Positions 16,039 through 24,800 of a stretch of DNA of 44,223 nt are shown here, piece by piece. Source of the DNA: Actinomycetota bacterium (GTDB lineage Bacteria; Actinomycetota; Actinomycetes; Nanopelagicales; Nanopelagicaceae). Under the pieces are notes generated by a model that made no database searches, had not been told where the DNA came from, and saw nothing but the letters and a program-made list of their open reading frames with translations. The translations under genes were made by a program, and so were the position numbers. Each line of letters begins with the position of its first letter. Within the stretch, counting starts at the first letter, position 1. Where the stretch lies: contig CANFVU010000009.1 in NCBI GenBank assembly GCA_947450545.1, forward strand, positions 1 to 44,223, written 5' to 3'.

Positions 16039-16527
16039 ATGACAACGACCGGGGGATTTTCAAGCGAGCAATTAGCTCTCGAAGAATCTATCTTGGTATT
16101 TCCTCGTTTTGATTTACTCGAAGCGGTTGAGCTTGGGGAAATTGCGATGGATATGGCGTTGGATCGTTCGCTGCCAATCACTATCGAAATTCGCATGGGT
16201 GAGCGCATTGTTTTTCACGCATCACTTCCTGGTTCCAAAGTCGATCAAGACTCATGGATTGCGCGCAAAGCTCGCGTTGTATTAGCAACAGGTCGTTCGA
16301 CAATGTACGAACGCGTGAAAGCGGAAGAAGACGGTATCGATTGGTATGCGCACTACAACCGACCTGAAGAGACGCATGCGATTCATGGCGGCGCACTTCC
16401 TATCAACGTTGCAGGTGATGGCATGCAAGGGATGTTGCTTATCAGTGGTTTGCCACAAGTAGAAGATCATTTGCTCGGCGTGGAGATAATGACAGAGTTC
16501 TTAGCGCGTAAAGGTGAAACCGAATGA
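16039..16527 (+). CDS. UPF0303/HbpS-like domain protein
   Basis: A 162-residue soluble protein resembling the UPF0303 (DUF336-related) family, whose members adopt a GlcG/HbpS-like fold. The visible pattern is a helical start, a beta segment (PITIEIRMGERIVFHASLPGS), the conserved WIARKARVV stretch near residues 74-82, and a final Gly-rich part (HGGALPINVAGDGMQGMLLISGL). Some relatives bind haem, but no function is firmly established for this subgroup. It overlaps the PfkB kinase gene by ATGA, which links it to sugar metabolism. Confidence 0.75.
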   Translation: MTTTGGFSSEQLALEESILVFPRFDLLEAVELGEIAMDMALDRSLPITIEIRMGERIVFHASLPGSKVDQDSWIARKARVVLATGRSTMYERVKAEEDGIDWYAHYNRPEETHAIHGGALPINVAGDGMQGMLLISGLPQVEDHLLGVEIMTEFLARKGETE

Positions 16528-17429
16528 GTTCTATTTGGACAGTGGGTGAAGTACTTATTGATTTAATTCCAACATCTGCTGGAGGCGATCGCACTCCTGT
16601 CGTGGGTGGTGGTCCAGCGAACACTGCAAAAGCACTTGCACGACTTGGTTTTGAGTCGTACTTCGTTGATGGAATTTCTAGCGATGATTATGGACAGATG
16701 TGCCGCACAGAATTATTGAACGATGGTGTGAAACTCGACCATGCTCCAACAATCGCAAAACCCACAGCTCTCGCAATTGTTTCTCTCAACGATGCTGGAA
16801 GCGCTTCATATCAATTTAAACTCGATGAGACCGCAACATTTGATTTCTCGCGTGATTGGTTACCAGATCCAAGTAACCCACCTTCGGTATTACATGTGGG
16901 AACTCTCGGTACTTTGATTGAGCCAGGCGCATCGATTCTCTTTGATTGGGCTCAAGAAGTAAGCGCTCCAATTGTTTACGATCCAAATATCCGCACATCA
17001 ATCCTCAGCGACCGCGACAAGTATTTATCTTCTGTTGTGAAATGGTCTGCACTGGCAAAAGTTGTAAAGATGTCTGATGATGATGCGCAGTGGCTATTTC
17101 CTGGAAAGGATTTTGCAACGATTGCTCAAACTTTTATTTCGATGGGCGTTGAGCTTGTTGTTATTACGCTTGGCGCTGATGGAATTGTGGGATTCACATC
17201 TCGCGGTGAAGTGAAAGTACCTGGAGTAAAAGTCACAGTTGCTGACACCGTAGGAGCTGGTGACACAGTCGGCGCAATCCTTGTCGAAGCAATTGTTGCT
17301 TATGGAATTCACAACTTACATGGCGAACAATTGGAATCTACTCTTAAGCGTGCTGCACAAGCAGCAGCGATAACCTGCAGTCGCGCAGGGGCTAAACCTC
17401 CAACGAAAGCAGAACTCGGCGAATGCTAA
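16524..17429 (+). CDS. PfkB-family sugar kinase (fructokinase-like)
   Basis: A 301-residue ribokinase/PfkB kinase. The N-terminal sugar-binding motif is VGGGPANTAKALARLG at about residues 31-46. The C-terminal signature DTVGAGD is at residues 241-247, with catalytic base D247; the next residues are TV instead of the common TF. Family members phosphorylate fructose, ribose or related sugars with ATP. The neighbouring aldose 1-epimerase gene overlaps by 7 bp and fits a small sugar-uptake pathway. Exact substrate unknown. Confidence 0.87.
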   Translation: MSSIWTVGEVLIDLIPTSAGGDRTPVVGGGPANTAKALARLGFESYFVDGISSDDYGQMCRTELLNDGVKLDHAPTIAKPTALAIVSLNDAGSASYQFKLDETATFDFSRDWLPDPSNPPSVLHVGTLGTLIEPGASILFDWAQEVSAPIVYDPNIRTSILSDRDKYLSSVVKWSALAKVVKMSDDDAQWLFPGKDFATIAQTFISMGVELVVITLGADGIVGFTSRGEVKVPGVKVTVADTVGAGDTVGAILVEAIVAYGIHNLHGEQLESTLKRAAQAAAITCSRAGAKPPTKAELGEC

Positions 17430-18193
17430 GTATCGATGGTCAAGAAATCTCAATCGCAATCGATTTAGATCAAGGTGGTCGTTTAGTTTCTTTGCAATGG
17501 CGCGATCTTGAATTTGTTCTGCCTCATCGTGGGACAGCAATTAACTGGGGTTGGTATGCGATGGCTCCGTGGGCTGGACGAATTGCAGACGGCACATTGA
17601 TTGATAACGATGGCAACGAACATATCTTGCCCACGAATATCACTCCACCTCATGCAATTCACGGTTTAGGTTTAATGGGATCGTGGGCAGAAATTGGTAA
17701 AGGTCGTGCACGATTAGAACTTCCTGCTCCTTATAACGGCGCATACGTTGATCAACACTTTGAAATTCTCGATGATGCCGTGCGTTGGACACTCGAATAC
17801 GAAGCAAATGGCTGCGACCTTCCTGCGTGGATTGGGATGCATCCGTGGTTCCCACGCGAATTGGGCCGCGGGGGAGATGCAGAACTTAACTTCAGCGCAG
17901 GCAAAATGTTTAAGCGCGATGAAGATGGAATTCCTACAGGGGAATTAATTACACCTCTGAGTGAGAATTGGGATGATTGTTTCACCGATATTCGTGGAGT
18001 TCCTGAAATCGTGTGGCCTGGTGCTGCACGCGTATCAATTGAAAGCGATGCGCCGTATTGGGTCGTGTACAACGAAGATACTGAGGGAATCGCAATCGAG
18101 CCTCAAACAGCGCCACCTGATGCAGCGAACCTTGGAATTAAGGGCGAGCACTACATCGAAGCGCTCTTTACCTTCAGCGAAGACTTCGGTTAA
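17423..18193 (+). CDS. Aldose 1-epimerase family protein
   Basis: A 256-residue beta-rich protein of the galactose mutarotase fold. Family residues are visible: WAGRI near 48-52, a THxxHG-equivalent PHAIHGLG near 75-82 with the catalytic His, MHPWF near 138-142, and the late Glu-containing segment IAIEPQTAPPDA near 226-237. It interconverts alpha and beta anomers of a free or phosphorylated aldose. It is translationally coupled to the PfkB kinase by an ATGCTAA overlap, so it probably prepares the anomer for that pathway. Confidence 0.85.
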   Translation: MLSIDGQEISIAIDLDQGGRLVSLQWRDLEFVLPHRGTAINWGWYAMAPWAGRIADGTLIDNDGNEHILPTNITPPHAIHGLGLMGSWAEIGKGRARLELPAPYNGAYVDQHFEILDDAVRWTLEYEANGCDLPAWIGMHPWFPRELGRGGDAELNFSAGKMFKRDEDGIPTGELITPLSENWDDCFTDIRGVPEIVWPGAARVSIESDAPYWVVYNEDTEGIAIEPQTAPPDAANLGIKGEHYIEALFTFSEDFG

Positions 18194-18199
18194 ATCTGC

Positions 18200-18205
18200 A
18201 ATAAT
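18200..18205 (+). promoter_or_regulatory. -10-like box AATAAT, leaderless start
   Basis: AATAAT ends 6 nt before the ATG at 18212. It keeps A at position 2 and T at position 6. The gap between genes is only 18 bp. Confidence 0.45.
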
Positions 18206-18211
18206 CGCGAA

Positions 18212-19567
18212 ATGGAAATAAATCGCGATCACCTAAAGAAGTTAATGGCGAAAGAAGAAGAACGTTTTCTCGTTTTGCATCCAAAATCTGGACATCTCTT
18301 TAAGCAAGCTCAAGATGTAATGCCCGGTGGCGTTCCAATGTCATGGATGGCGAAATGGCCCGGGGCATACCCACTCTTTGTTGATAGCGCGCAAGGTGCA
18401 CACTTCAACGATGTCGACGGACATGAATATATTGATTTTTGTTTAGGCGACACAGGTTCTATGACAGGACACTCACCTAAAGCAACAACAGATGCTGTGA
18501 CTGCACAAATGAAACGTGGAATTACTGCAATGCTTCCAACGGAGAATGCAGTTATCGTTTCGCAAGATCTCACTAAGCGATTTGGTTTACCGCTATGGCA
18601 GTTCACTGTTTCAGCAACGGATGCTAATCGCCATTCCATTCGTTACGCACGTTTGATTACTGGCAAATCTAAAATTATTGTGATTGACAAGTGTTATCAC
18701 GGCAGCGTGGACGAAACTTTTGCAACTCTCGATGGCGCTGGCAACACAGTGATGCGTCCCGGAAATCTTGGTGCACCAGTCGCACTCGAAGCCACAACTC
18801 GCGTCGTTGAATTTAATGATCTTGCAGGAATGGAAGCAGCGCTAGCTCAAGGCGATGTCGCTGCAATTTTGATGGAACCAGCAATGACAAATATTGGAAT
18901 TGTTCTTCCAGAAGACGGGTACCTGCAGGCAGTCGGTGAACTTGCGAATAAGTACGGTGCTATCTGGATTATCGATGAGACTCATACAATTTCAGCAGGT
19001 GCTGGAGGAATGACTCATCAACTAGGGCTAAAGCCAGACATGCTGACGATTGGTAAATCCATCGGCGGGGGAATCCCGACAGGAACATTCGGTATGACGA
19101 AAGATGTTGCTGATCGGATCAAAGCAAAGGTAATTCGCGAAATCATCGACACCGGTGGAATCGGTTCGACACTTGCAGGAAACGCTCTTTCATTTGCAGC
19201 GATGCGCGCAACGTTGTCAGAAGTTCTCAATGAAAAGAATTTTGCTCACATGATTTCACTGGGCGATCGCTGGTCGGACGGTGTGGATGCTGCTATTAAG
19301 GAATATAACCTTCCTTGGCATTGCTCACGTCTAGGTGCACGCGGAGAATATTTGTTCCAATCAACAGCACCGAAGACAGGCAAAGAAGCATCGGATGCCG
19401 GAGACTTTGAACTCGAGCAATACGTTCACTTGCGTCTGCTCAACGATGGTTTCCTCATCACACCGTTCCACAACATGGCGTTGATGTCTCCTGATACAAC
19501 AATTGATGATGTCGACAAGCACACAACAGCATTCCGTGCGATGTGCGCCGATTTAGTGAATGGTTAA
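18212..19567 (+). CDS. Class III PLP aminotransferase (glutamate-1-semialdehyde aminomutase-like)
   Basis: A 451-residue PLP enzyme. The catalytic Lys is K282 in TIGKSIGGGIP, and the cofactor-binding Asp is in IIDETHT near residue 253. An N-terminal stretch (PGGVPMSWM) and GDTGSMTGHSP are typical of aspartate aminotransferase-superfamily class III proteins related to HemL. The sequence departs from canonical HemL (the active site reads FTVSATDANRHSIRYAR), so a haem-synthesis role is unlikely and amino-acid or amino-sugar transamination is more plausible. It stands alone with its own promoter and abuts the glnR stop codon. Confidence 0.8.
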   Translation: MEINRDHLKKLMAKEEERFLVLHPKSGHLFKQAQDVMPGGVPMSWMAKWPGAYPLFVDSAQGAHFNDVDGHEYIDFCLGDTGSMTGHSPKATTDAVTAQMKRGITAMLPTENAVIVSQDLTKRFGLPLWQFTVSATDANRHSIRYARLITGKSKIIVIDKCYHGSVDETFATLDGAGNTVMRPGNLGAPVALEATTRVVEFNDLAGMEAALAQGDVAAILMEPAMTNIGIVLPEDGYLQAVGELANKYGAIWIIDETHTISAGAGGMTHQLGLKPDMLTIGKSIGGGIPTGTFGMTKDVADRIKAKVIREIIDTGGIGSTLAGNALSFAAMRATLSEVLNEKNFAHMISLGDRWSDGVDAAIKEYNLPWHCSRLGARGEYLFQSTAPKTGKEASDAGDFELEQYVHLRLLNDGFLITPFHNMALMSPDTTIDDVDKHTTAFRAMCADLVNG

Positions 19568-20275
19568 TTAAGCATCAATAAATTGATCTTTACCAGAATT
19601 CGGTAAAGAGAAACGGTAACCGACGTTACGTACGGTTCCGATGATTGCTTCAAACTCAGGACCTAACTTGGCGCGCAAACGTCGGATGTGAACATCCACT
19701 GTGCGAGTACCGCCGAAGTAGTCATAACCCCAGATCTCATGCAACAACTGTGCGCGAGTAAAGACGCGACCAGGATGTTGGGCAAGATACTTGAGGAGTT
19801 CAAACTCTTTAAATGTCAGGTCAAGTGAACGACCTTTAATCTTTGCAGTGTATGAATGCTCATCGATAACGACATCACCTGTGCGAATTTCACGCGCAGA
19901 AGGGTCCGATGCAACAAGTTCATTCATCACTTTGCTGATTGCGATACGGATACGCGCATCAACTTCGGCAGGCCCAGCTGTATCGAGGATGACATCGCTG
20001 ACTCCCCAATCACTGTTGATTGCAGAAAGTCCGCCTTCAGTTGTGATCGCAATTATTGGGCAATCAATTCCGGTTGCAACAATCACGCGTGTGAGGGCTT
20101 TTGCAGCAGGAAGATCGCGACGTGCATCAATAAAGAGGCATTCAATTTCAGGGATATCGATCAAGATTGATGCTTCAGCGGGAAGAATCTTGACCTGATG
20201 TTGGAGTAGTCCAAGGCTGGGCAGAACTTCAGCGCTCGCACCGAGCGTGTTCGTTAAGAGGAGGACTCTTGCCAT
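19568..20275 (-). CDS. glnR: Orphan OmpR-type nitrogen regulator GlnR
   Basis: At 235 residues it closely resembles actinobacterial GlnR. The receiver domain starts [19 protein letters not shown] and has N9-T10 where typical receivers have an acidic pair. D50 is kept (FIDARRDLP), as in GlnR, where it works without a kinase. The C-terminal winged helix has the near-invariant [22 protein letters not shown] and [20 protein letters not shown] strings. It should control ammonium and nitrogen assimilation genes. It is divergent from a Nur-like gene, with 11-bp direct repeats between them. The start has a leaderless -10 box. Confidence 0.92.
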   Translation of the reverse strand: MARVLLLTNTLGASAEVLPSLGLLQHQVKILPAEASILIDIPEIECLFIDARRDLPAAKALTRVIVATGIDCPIIAITTEGGLSAINSDWGVSDVILDTAGPAEVDARIRIAISKVMNELVASDPSAREIRTGDVVIDEHSYTAKIKGRSLDLTFKEFELLKYLAQHPGRVFTRAQLLHEIWGYDYFGGTRTVDVHIRRLRAKLGPEFEAIIGTVRNVGYRFSLPNSGKDQFIDA

Positions 20276-20281
20276 TTCTTA

Positions 20282-20287
20282 AGCCTA
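20282..20287 (-). promoter_or_regulatory. -10 box TAGGCT for glnR, leaderless start
   Basis: On the minus strand TAGGCT is 6 nt before the ATG (20273-20275). The same hexamer serves the 40-aa gene at 36814. It abuts the last of three 11-bp repeats, so repressor or activator binding there would affect this promoter. Confidence 0.55.
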
Positions 20288-20313
20288 CTACCGCTCTGTT
20301 ACCGCTTCATTAC
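20287..20313 (-). promoter_or_regulatory. Three 11-bp direct repeats, candidate GlnR boxes
   Basis: On the minus strand GTAAT, GTAAC and GTAGT start at 20313, 20302 and 20291, each separated by exactly 6 nt. This matches the gTnAc-n6-spaced layout reported for GlnR sites. They adjoin the glnR -10 box and lie about 40-66 bp upstream of the predicted start of the divergent Fur-family gene. Confidence 0.5.
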
Positions 20314-20340
20314 GCGTAAGTTCCTCGCCAGTAACTGCAA

Positions 20341-20346
20341 TAAGAT
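20341..20346 (+). promoter_or_regulatory. -10 box TAAGAT, leaderless start
   Basis: TAAGAT is 6 nt before the ATG at 20353. The same hexamer precedes senX3. Confidence 0.6.
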
Positions 20347-20352
20347 TGGAAC

Positions 20353-20766
20353 ATGGCTGAACAACATGAATTACGCGAAAAGGGCCTTCGCCTGACCCCA
20401 CAACGCGAGCTTGTGCTTCAAGCAGTGCGCGATTTGGGCCATGCAACCCCTGAAGAAGTTGCTGAAAAGGTGCGCGAGACGCATCCAGGAATCAACCTTT
20501 CTACCGTGTATCGGAACCTCGAAACCCTAGAAAATGTTGGCCTCGTTCAGCACGCTCACTTAGGCCATGGCGGGGTTACCTATCACGCTGCTGAAGAAGA
20601 GATTCACGCTCACCTCAAGTGCGAAAAGTGCGGTGTTTTGATCGAAGTTCCTATCGAAGCGACAGCACATTTCACACAATCTCTGATTGATGATTATGGA
20701 TTCCACACAGATCTCTCGCACCTTGCAATCGCAGGTCGTTGCGAAGCATGTTTTAATCAAGCGTAA
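20353..20766 (+). CDS. Fur-family metalloregulator, Nur-like
   Basis: A 137-residue Fur-superfamily repressor. Residues 1-80 form the winged helix (LRLTPQRELVLQAVRDLGHATPEEVAEKV; STVYRNLETLENVGL). The dimerisation domain has CEKCG and GRCEAC Cys pairs for structural zinc. The HAHLGHGGVTYH segment is strongly like the nickel-site region of Streptomyces Nur, and the late His in SHLAIAGRC is also kept. In the second-site region Nur has a His cluster, whereas here the first His is Glu (EEEIHAH). Nickel (Nur) is my best guess, but iron or zinc sensing is not excluded. It is 12 bp upstream of a YgfZ-type gene. Confidence 0.82.
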   Translation: MAEQHELREKGLRLTPQRELVLQAVRDLGHATPEEVAEKVRETHPGINLSTVYRNLETLENVGLVQHAHLGHGGVTYHAAEEEIHAHLKCEKCGVLIEVPIEATAHFTQSLIDDYGFHTDLSHLAIAGRCEACFNQA

Positions 20767-20778
20767 AGAGAAATCATC

Positions 20779-21666
20779 ATGACCGCAGTCTTCGTTGAAG
20801 AAGGTCCCGACAAGGGAGCGGTGTGGCATTTCGGTGAACCAAATAAAGAACAACGCGAATTAGCAAACGGTAACGCATGGGCAGATCTCGGTCACAAATC
20901 AGTCATTACCGTTTCTGGTGAAGATCGTTTGAAATGGCTCAATGATTTAACAACGCAAGAGCTTGTCATTTGGGAAACTAACACGTGGACAACCGCTCTC
21001 ATTCTTAACGCGCAAGGTCACATAGCTCACCAACTCTTTCTGGTTGATGATGGAACAACCACGTGGATCTTTACTGAACAGGATAAGGAAGAAGAGCTCA
21101 TCGCTTTTCTCAACAAAATGCTTTTTATGTTACGAGTGGAACCAAAAGTCGTAACGAGCGAATACAAAGTTATTAAAACTTTAGGAAAGACTGATTCCAT
21201 CGGTGGACCGTATAAAATTATTAAACGCAACGAAGATCCCGCAGAAAACGGAATCCAAGTTGGAACATGGGCGCTAGAAGCTGAACGTGTTGCACAAGGA
21301 CGCGCGCGAATTCTTTTTGAAACCGATCACAAATCAATTCCAAACGAATTGAACTTTCTCAATAGCGCTGTGCATATGCGCAAAGGGTGTTACCCAGGTC
21401 AAGAAACTGTTGCAAAAGTTTTTAATCTTGGACAACCTCCTCGCAGACTTACGATGGTGCATTTAGATGGCACCGAAGTAAATCTTCCAAAGACTGGTGA
21501 AAAAGTTTTTCTCGCCGATGACACCGATGAAAATAAAAAAGAGATTGGTTACATCGGAACAGCTGCGCGTCATTACGAACTTGGTCCGATCGCGCTGGCT
21601 GTCGTAAAACGAAACACCCCCGCCGACGCCACTCTCATCACCGCCGGAATCCTCGCTTCTCAGTAA
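20779..21666 (+). CDS. ygfZ: YgfZ/GcvT-like folate-binding protein
   Basis: A 295-residue member of the YgfZ family (COG0354), which helps maintain some Fe-S enzymes through a folate-dependent step. The signature K-G-C-Y-x-G-Q-E is intact as KGCYPGQE from residue 202, with C204 the conserved Cys. The N-terminal ADLGHKSVITVSGEDRLKWLNDLTTQEL region matches the GcvT-like folate domain. It follows the Fur-family gene by 12 bp and is probably co-transcribed with it. Actinobacterial genomes often keep this gene next to a Fur-type regulator. Confidence 0.88.
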   Translation: MTAVFVEEGPDKGAVWHFGEPNKEQRELANGNAWADLGHKSVITVSGEDRLKWLNDLTTQELVIWETNTWTTALILNAQGHIAHQLFLVDDGTTTWIFTEQDKEEELIAFLNKMLFMLRVEPKVVTSEYKVIKTLGKTDSIGGPYKIIKRNEDPAENGIQVGTWALEAERVAQGRARILFETDHKSIPNELNFLNSAVHMRKGCYPGQETVAKVFNLGQPPRRLTMVHLDGTEVNLPKTGEKVFLADDTDENKKEIGYIGTAARHYELGPIALAVVKRNTPADATLITAGILASQ

Positions 21667-21683
21667 TTCCTCACCTTCTGAAC

Positions 21684-21712
21684 GGGGGGCTAGCACTCAC
21701 CCCTCTCTTTTT
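21684..21712 (+). terminator. Weak hairpin and T-rich tract after ygfZ
   Basis: GGGG (21686-21689) can pair with CCCC (21700-21703) around a 10-nt loop, followed by TCTCTTTTT. The stem is short, so termination would be partial. It separates ygfZ from the giant surface-protein gene. Confidence 0.35.
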
Positions 21713-21740
21713 CTGCGAAGCGCACACCGCCCTTCACTGC

Positions 21741-21746
21741 TAAAAT
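21741..21746 (+). promoter_or_regulatory. Candidate -10 box TAAAAT for giant gene
   Basis: TAAAAT is the best -10 hexamer in the 134-bp gap. It would give a leader of about 45-50 nt ending in GGGGAG (21789-21794), a Shine-Dalgarno 6 nt before the TTG start at 21801. No good -35 is seen. Confidence 0.35.
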
Positions 21747-21800
21747 TTGAGTCTAGTTTCGAGCGCACTGGCGCACTTACTCACAGTCGGGGAGTCATAG

Positions 21801-24800
21801 TTGATCACTTCGTTTCGTGGGGCTCATTCCCCGCGCCTTCGTAAGTGGATCAGCGTTTCACTTTTACTTCCGCTTTTTACCTTCATCGCACCGAACGTTG
21901 CGAACGCAGCTACGTCGACATGCATGTATCGAATGTCGTATTTGAGTTCGTCTTCCACTAGTAGCAGTGCGACAGCTGTAACAACTAAAACCGCTGGCTC
22001 GACGATCTGGGCACGCGTGAGAGTGCGTGATGTAGCTACAAGTTGTTCAAATGGTACCAGCGTTACAAAAGGAACGGTGGTTTTCACAAACCTAACTTCA
22101 GGCACGGAACTGTGCCGAACAAGCAGCGTTACATCGGGATATTTCAATTGTTCCTTCACGGTGCCCGCAACAGGTCCGATCCCATTAAAAGCTTCGTATT
22201 CGGATTCAACTGGCACATATAAATCCATAGACAGTCAAACCAATGGTGATGGAGCTCTCTCGGCATCTCTTGCGGTGACTGCAGCTGTGGGTGCGGCAAC
22301 AAAATTGAGCATCACGCAATCTCCGACCGGTGGCTCAAGTGGTGGCCTGCTTACTCAGCAACCATGGATTGCCATTCAAGACGCAACGAGTACGACTGTG
22401 ACAAGTAGTTCAGCCTCAGTCACAGTATCAATCGCGAGTGGTTCGGGCGGAACCCTTGGTGGTACTACGACAGTTTCGGCATCATCTGGAATTGCAAAAT
22501 TTACAGATCTCACTTTTGCAGGAACGGTTGGCACAACTTACACATTAACTTTTACTTCGACCCCTCTCTCACCGGTGACGTCATCAACGATCACGGTGAC
22601 TTTTGGAACTGCTTCGAAAGTTGCGATCTCAACAGCGCCAGTGTTGGGAAGTTCTAGTTCGGTTATGGCGACCCAACCAGTCATAACTATTCAGGATGCA
22701 CAAGGCAATACTGTTACAAATAGTTCTGCATCAGTGACAGTTTCAATTGCATCTGGAGCAGGCGGAACTTTGAGCGGAACCGAGTCCTCCGGAGGCAAGG
22801 CTGCATCCAGCGGTATGGCCACTTTCTCGAATCTGGCCTTTTCAGGTACTGCCAATACCAACTACACCTTTACTTTCGCCTCGAGCGGGTTAACCTCGGC
22901 AACCACGGCGAACCTCCAGGTTTCGGGATCATCTTCAAAAATTGGCTTCAATACCCTCCCAATTTTGGGTTCTTCGGGATCCTCGCTTGCTCAAAACCCC
23001 GTTATCGCCATCCAGGACGTCAACGGAAATACGGTTACCTCCGATAACTCGACCTCGGTGACAGTCTCGATCGCATCGGGAGCCGGCGGATCTTTTGGGG
23101 TGCTCAATACCCTCACACGCACGGCGGTAAATGGGTTTGCCACTTTTTCAGGCCTTACCTTCACGGGTTCAGGCACATATACCCTGACATTTACGGCCAC
23201 TATCGGCGGATCATCCAAGACGGCCACGACGGGCTCCCTCTCCCTATCCGGGTCAGCGAATAAATTGACCGTTTCCACCCAGCCAGTAGGGTCGACAAGC
23301 GGCGGTACGCTCACAACTCAACCCGTTGTTCGCGTGGAAGATTCAAATGGCCAGTTGGTCACTTCGAGCACGCTCCTGGTAACTGCTTCAGCTCTCGGAA
23401 CTGGCGGATACATATTTAATAGCAGCTCAGTGACGGCCACCGCTGTCGGCGGCATCGCCACTTTTTCTGGGCTGAAGTTCAATGGCGTAGTTGGTACCTC
23501 ATATCAACTCAGCTTTGCGGGCTCGAGTGTTACATCTGGAACATCTGGACCACTGTTCGTTGCCCCCGGTTCTGCCTCTAAATTGACGATTTTGACTCAA
23601 CCCGCCGGCGGAGCGAGCGGGGATCTTCTTTCACCTCAACCGGTAGTCCGTATCGAGGACGTTGACGGGAACCTAGTTTCGGGAAGCTCCGCGACTGTAA
23701 CCGTTTCTATTTACTCGGGAGCCAGTGGGGTTTTAGCTGGTGGGGAAGCTTCATCGGGCGTGAATGCCAGTGCTGGTCGAGCTACTTTTAATAATTTAAC
23801 TCTCGCAGGATTGAGTAGTGAAAGCTACGTTTTGAGATTTGCCTCCGCAGGTCTTACTTCAGCCCAATCTGATCCCTTTAAGGTAACAGAGGGTGCGATT
23901 TCTTTAGCCAATGCCCTTATTTCCGCCAGCTCAACCACACTTGTTGCGGATGGTTCAACGACTACGACAATCACAATTCAATCTCGTGATGCCCAGGGAA
24001 ACCCTGTATCGACAGATGGAGGTGTGCTTGCACTGTCAGCCTCTGGTGGGGGCACAATCGGCCCCGTTACTAATAACGTTGATGGAACTTACACGGCGAC
24101 GTACACCGCAGGAGCCAGTGCCGGAACTGCAATCATCTCGGGAACATACACGGACCCAAGCCCGGATGTGGCCATCACTAATTCACTCAGCATCTCTTTA
24201 GTCTCGAATAATGCAAACCTATCTGCGCTCGCTCTCACGACTGCAACACTCGACTCTTCTTTCTCATCTGGCACAACTAGCTATACCGCAACGGTGCCAA
24301 ACACCACGACTTCGATAACGGTCACGCCTACGGTCAGCGAATCGCATGCGACCGTGACAGTGAATGGCACAGCGGTCACAACGGCTTCAGCGTCTGGCTC
24401 AATCAGCCTGACGGCAGGGGCAGCTACCACAATTACTGTTGTTGTCACTGCTCAAAATGCGACGACGAAGACATACACGGTTTCGGTGACACGTACTGCA
24501 GCTGAAACGACTTCAACGCTCAGTGGACTTTCCCTCTCCGTCGGAACTTTGAGCCCAACCTTCTCTTCCTCAACGCTTTCATACACAGCTTCTTCTCTCT
24601 CGGGAACAACCGCAATAACCGTAACTCCAACAGCATCTGGATCATTCTCAACGATTCAAGTCAAAGTTGGCTCAGGATCTTATGCATCCGTATCTTCTGG
24701 AAGCGCATCCTCGAGTCTTTCTCTCGCTTATGGAAATAACACAGTCACGATTCTCGTAACGGCTCAAGATTTAACGACATCCACCTACTCAGTTGTCATT

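Noticed and set aside
18212-19567. Canonical hemL (haem biosynthesis)
   Set aside because: PLP motifs are shared, but active-site surroundings differ from HemL and no haem-synthesis neighbour is present, so only a broad class III aminotransferase call is made.
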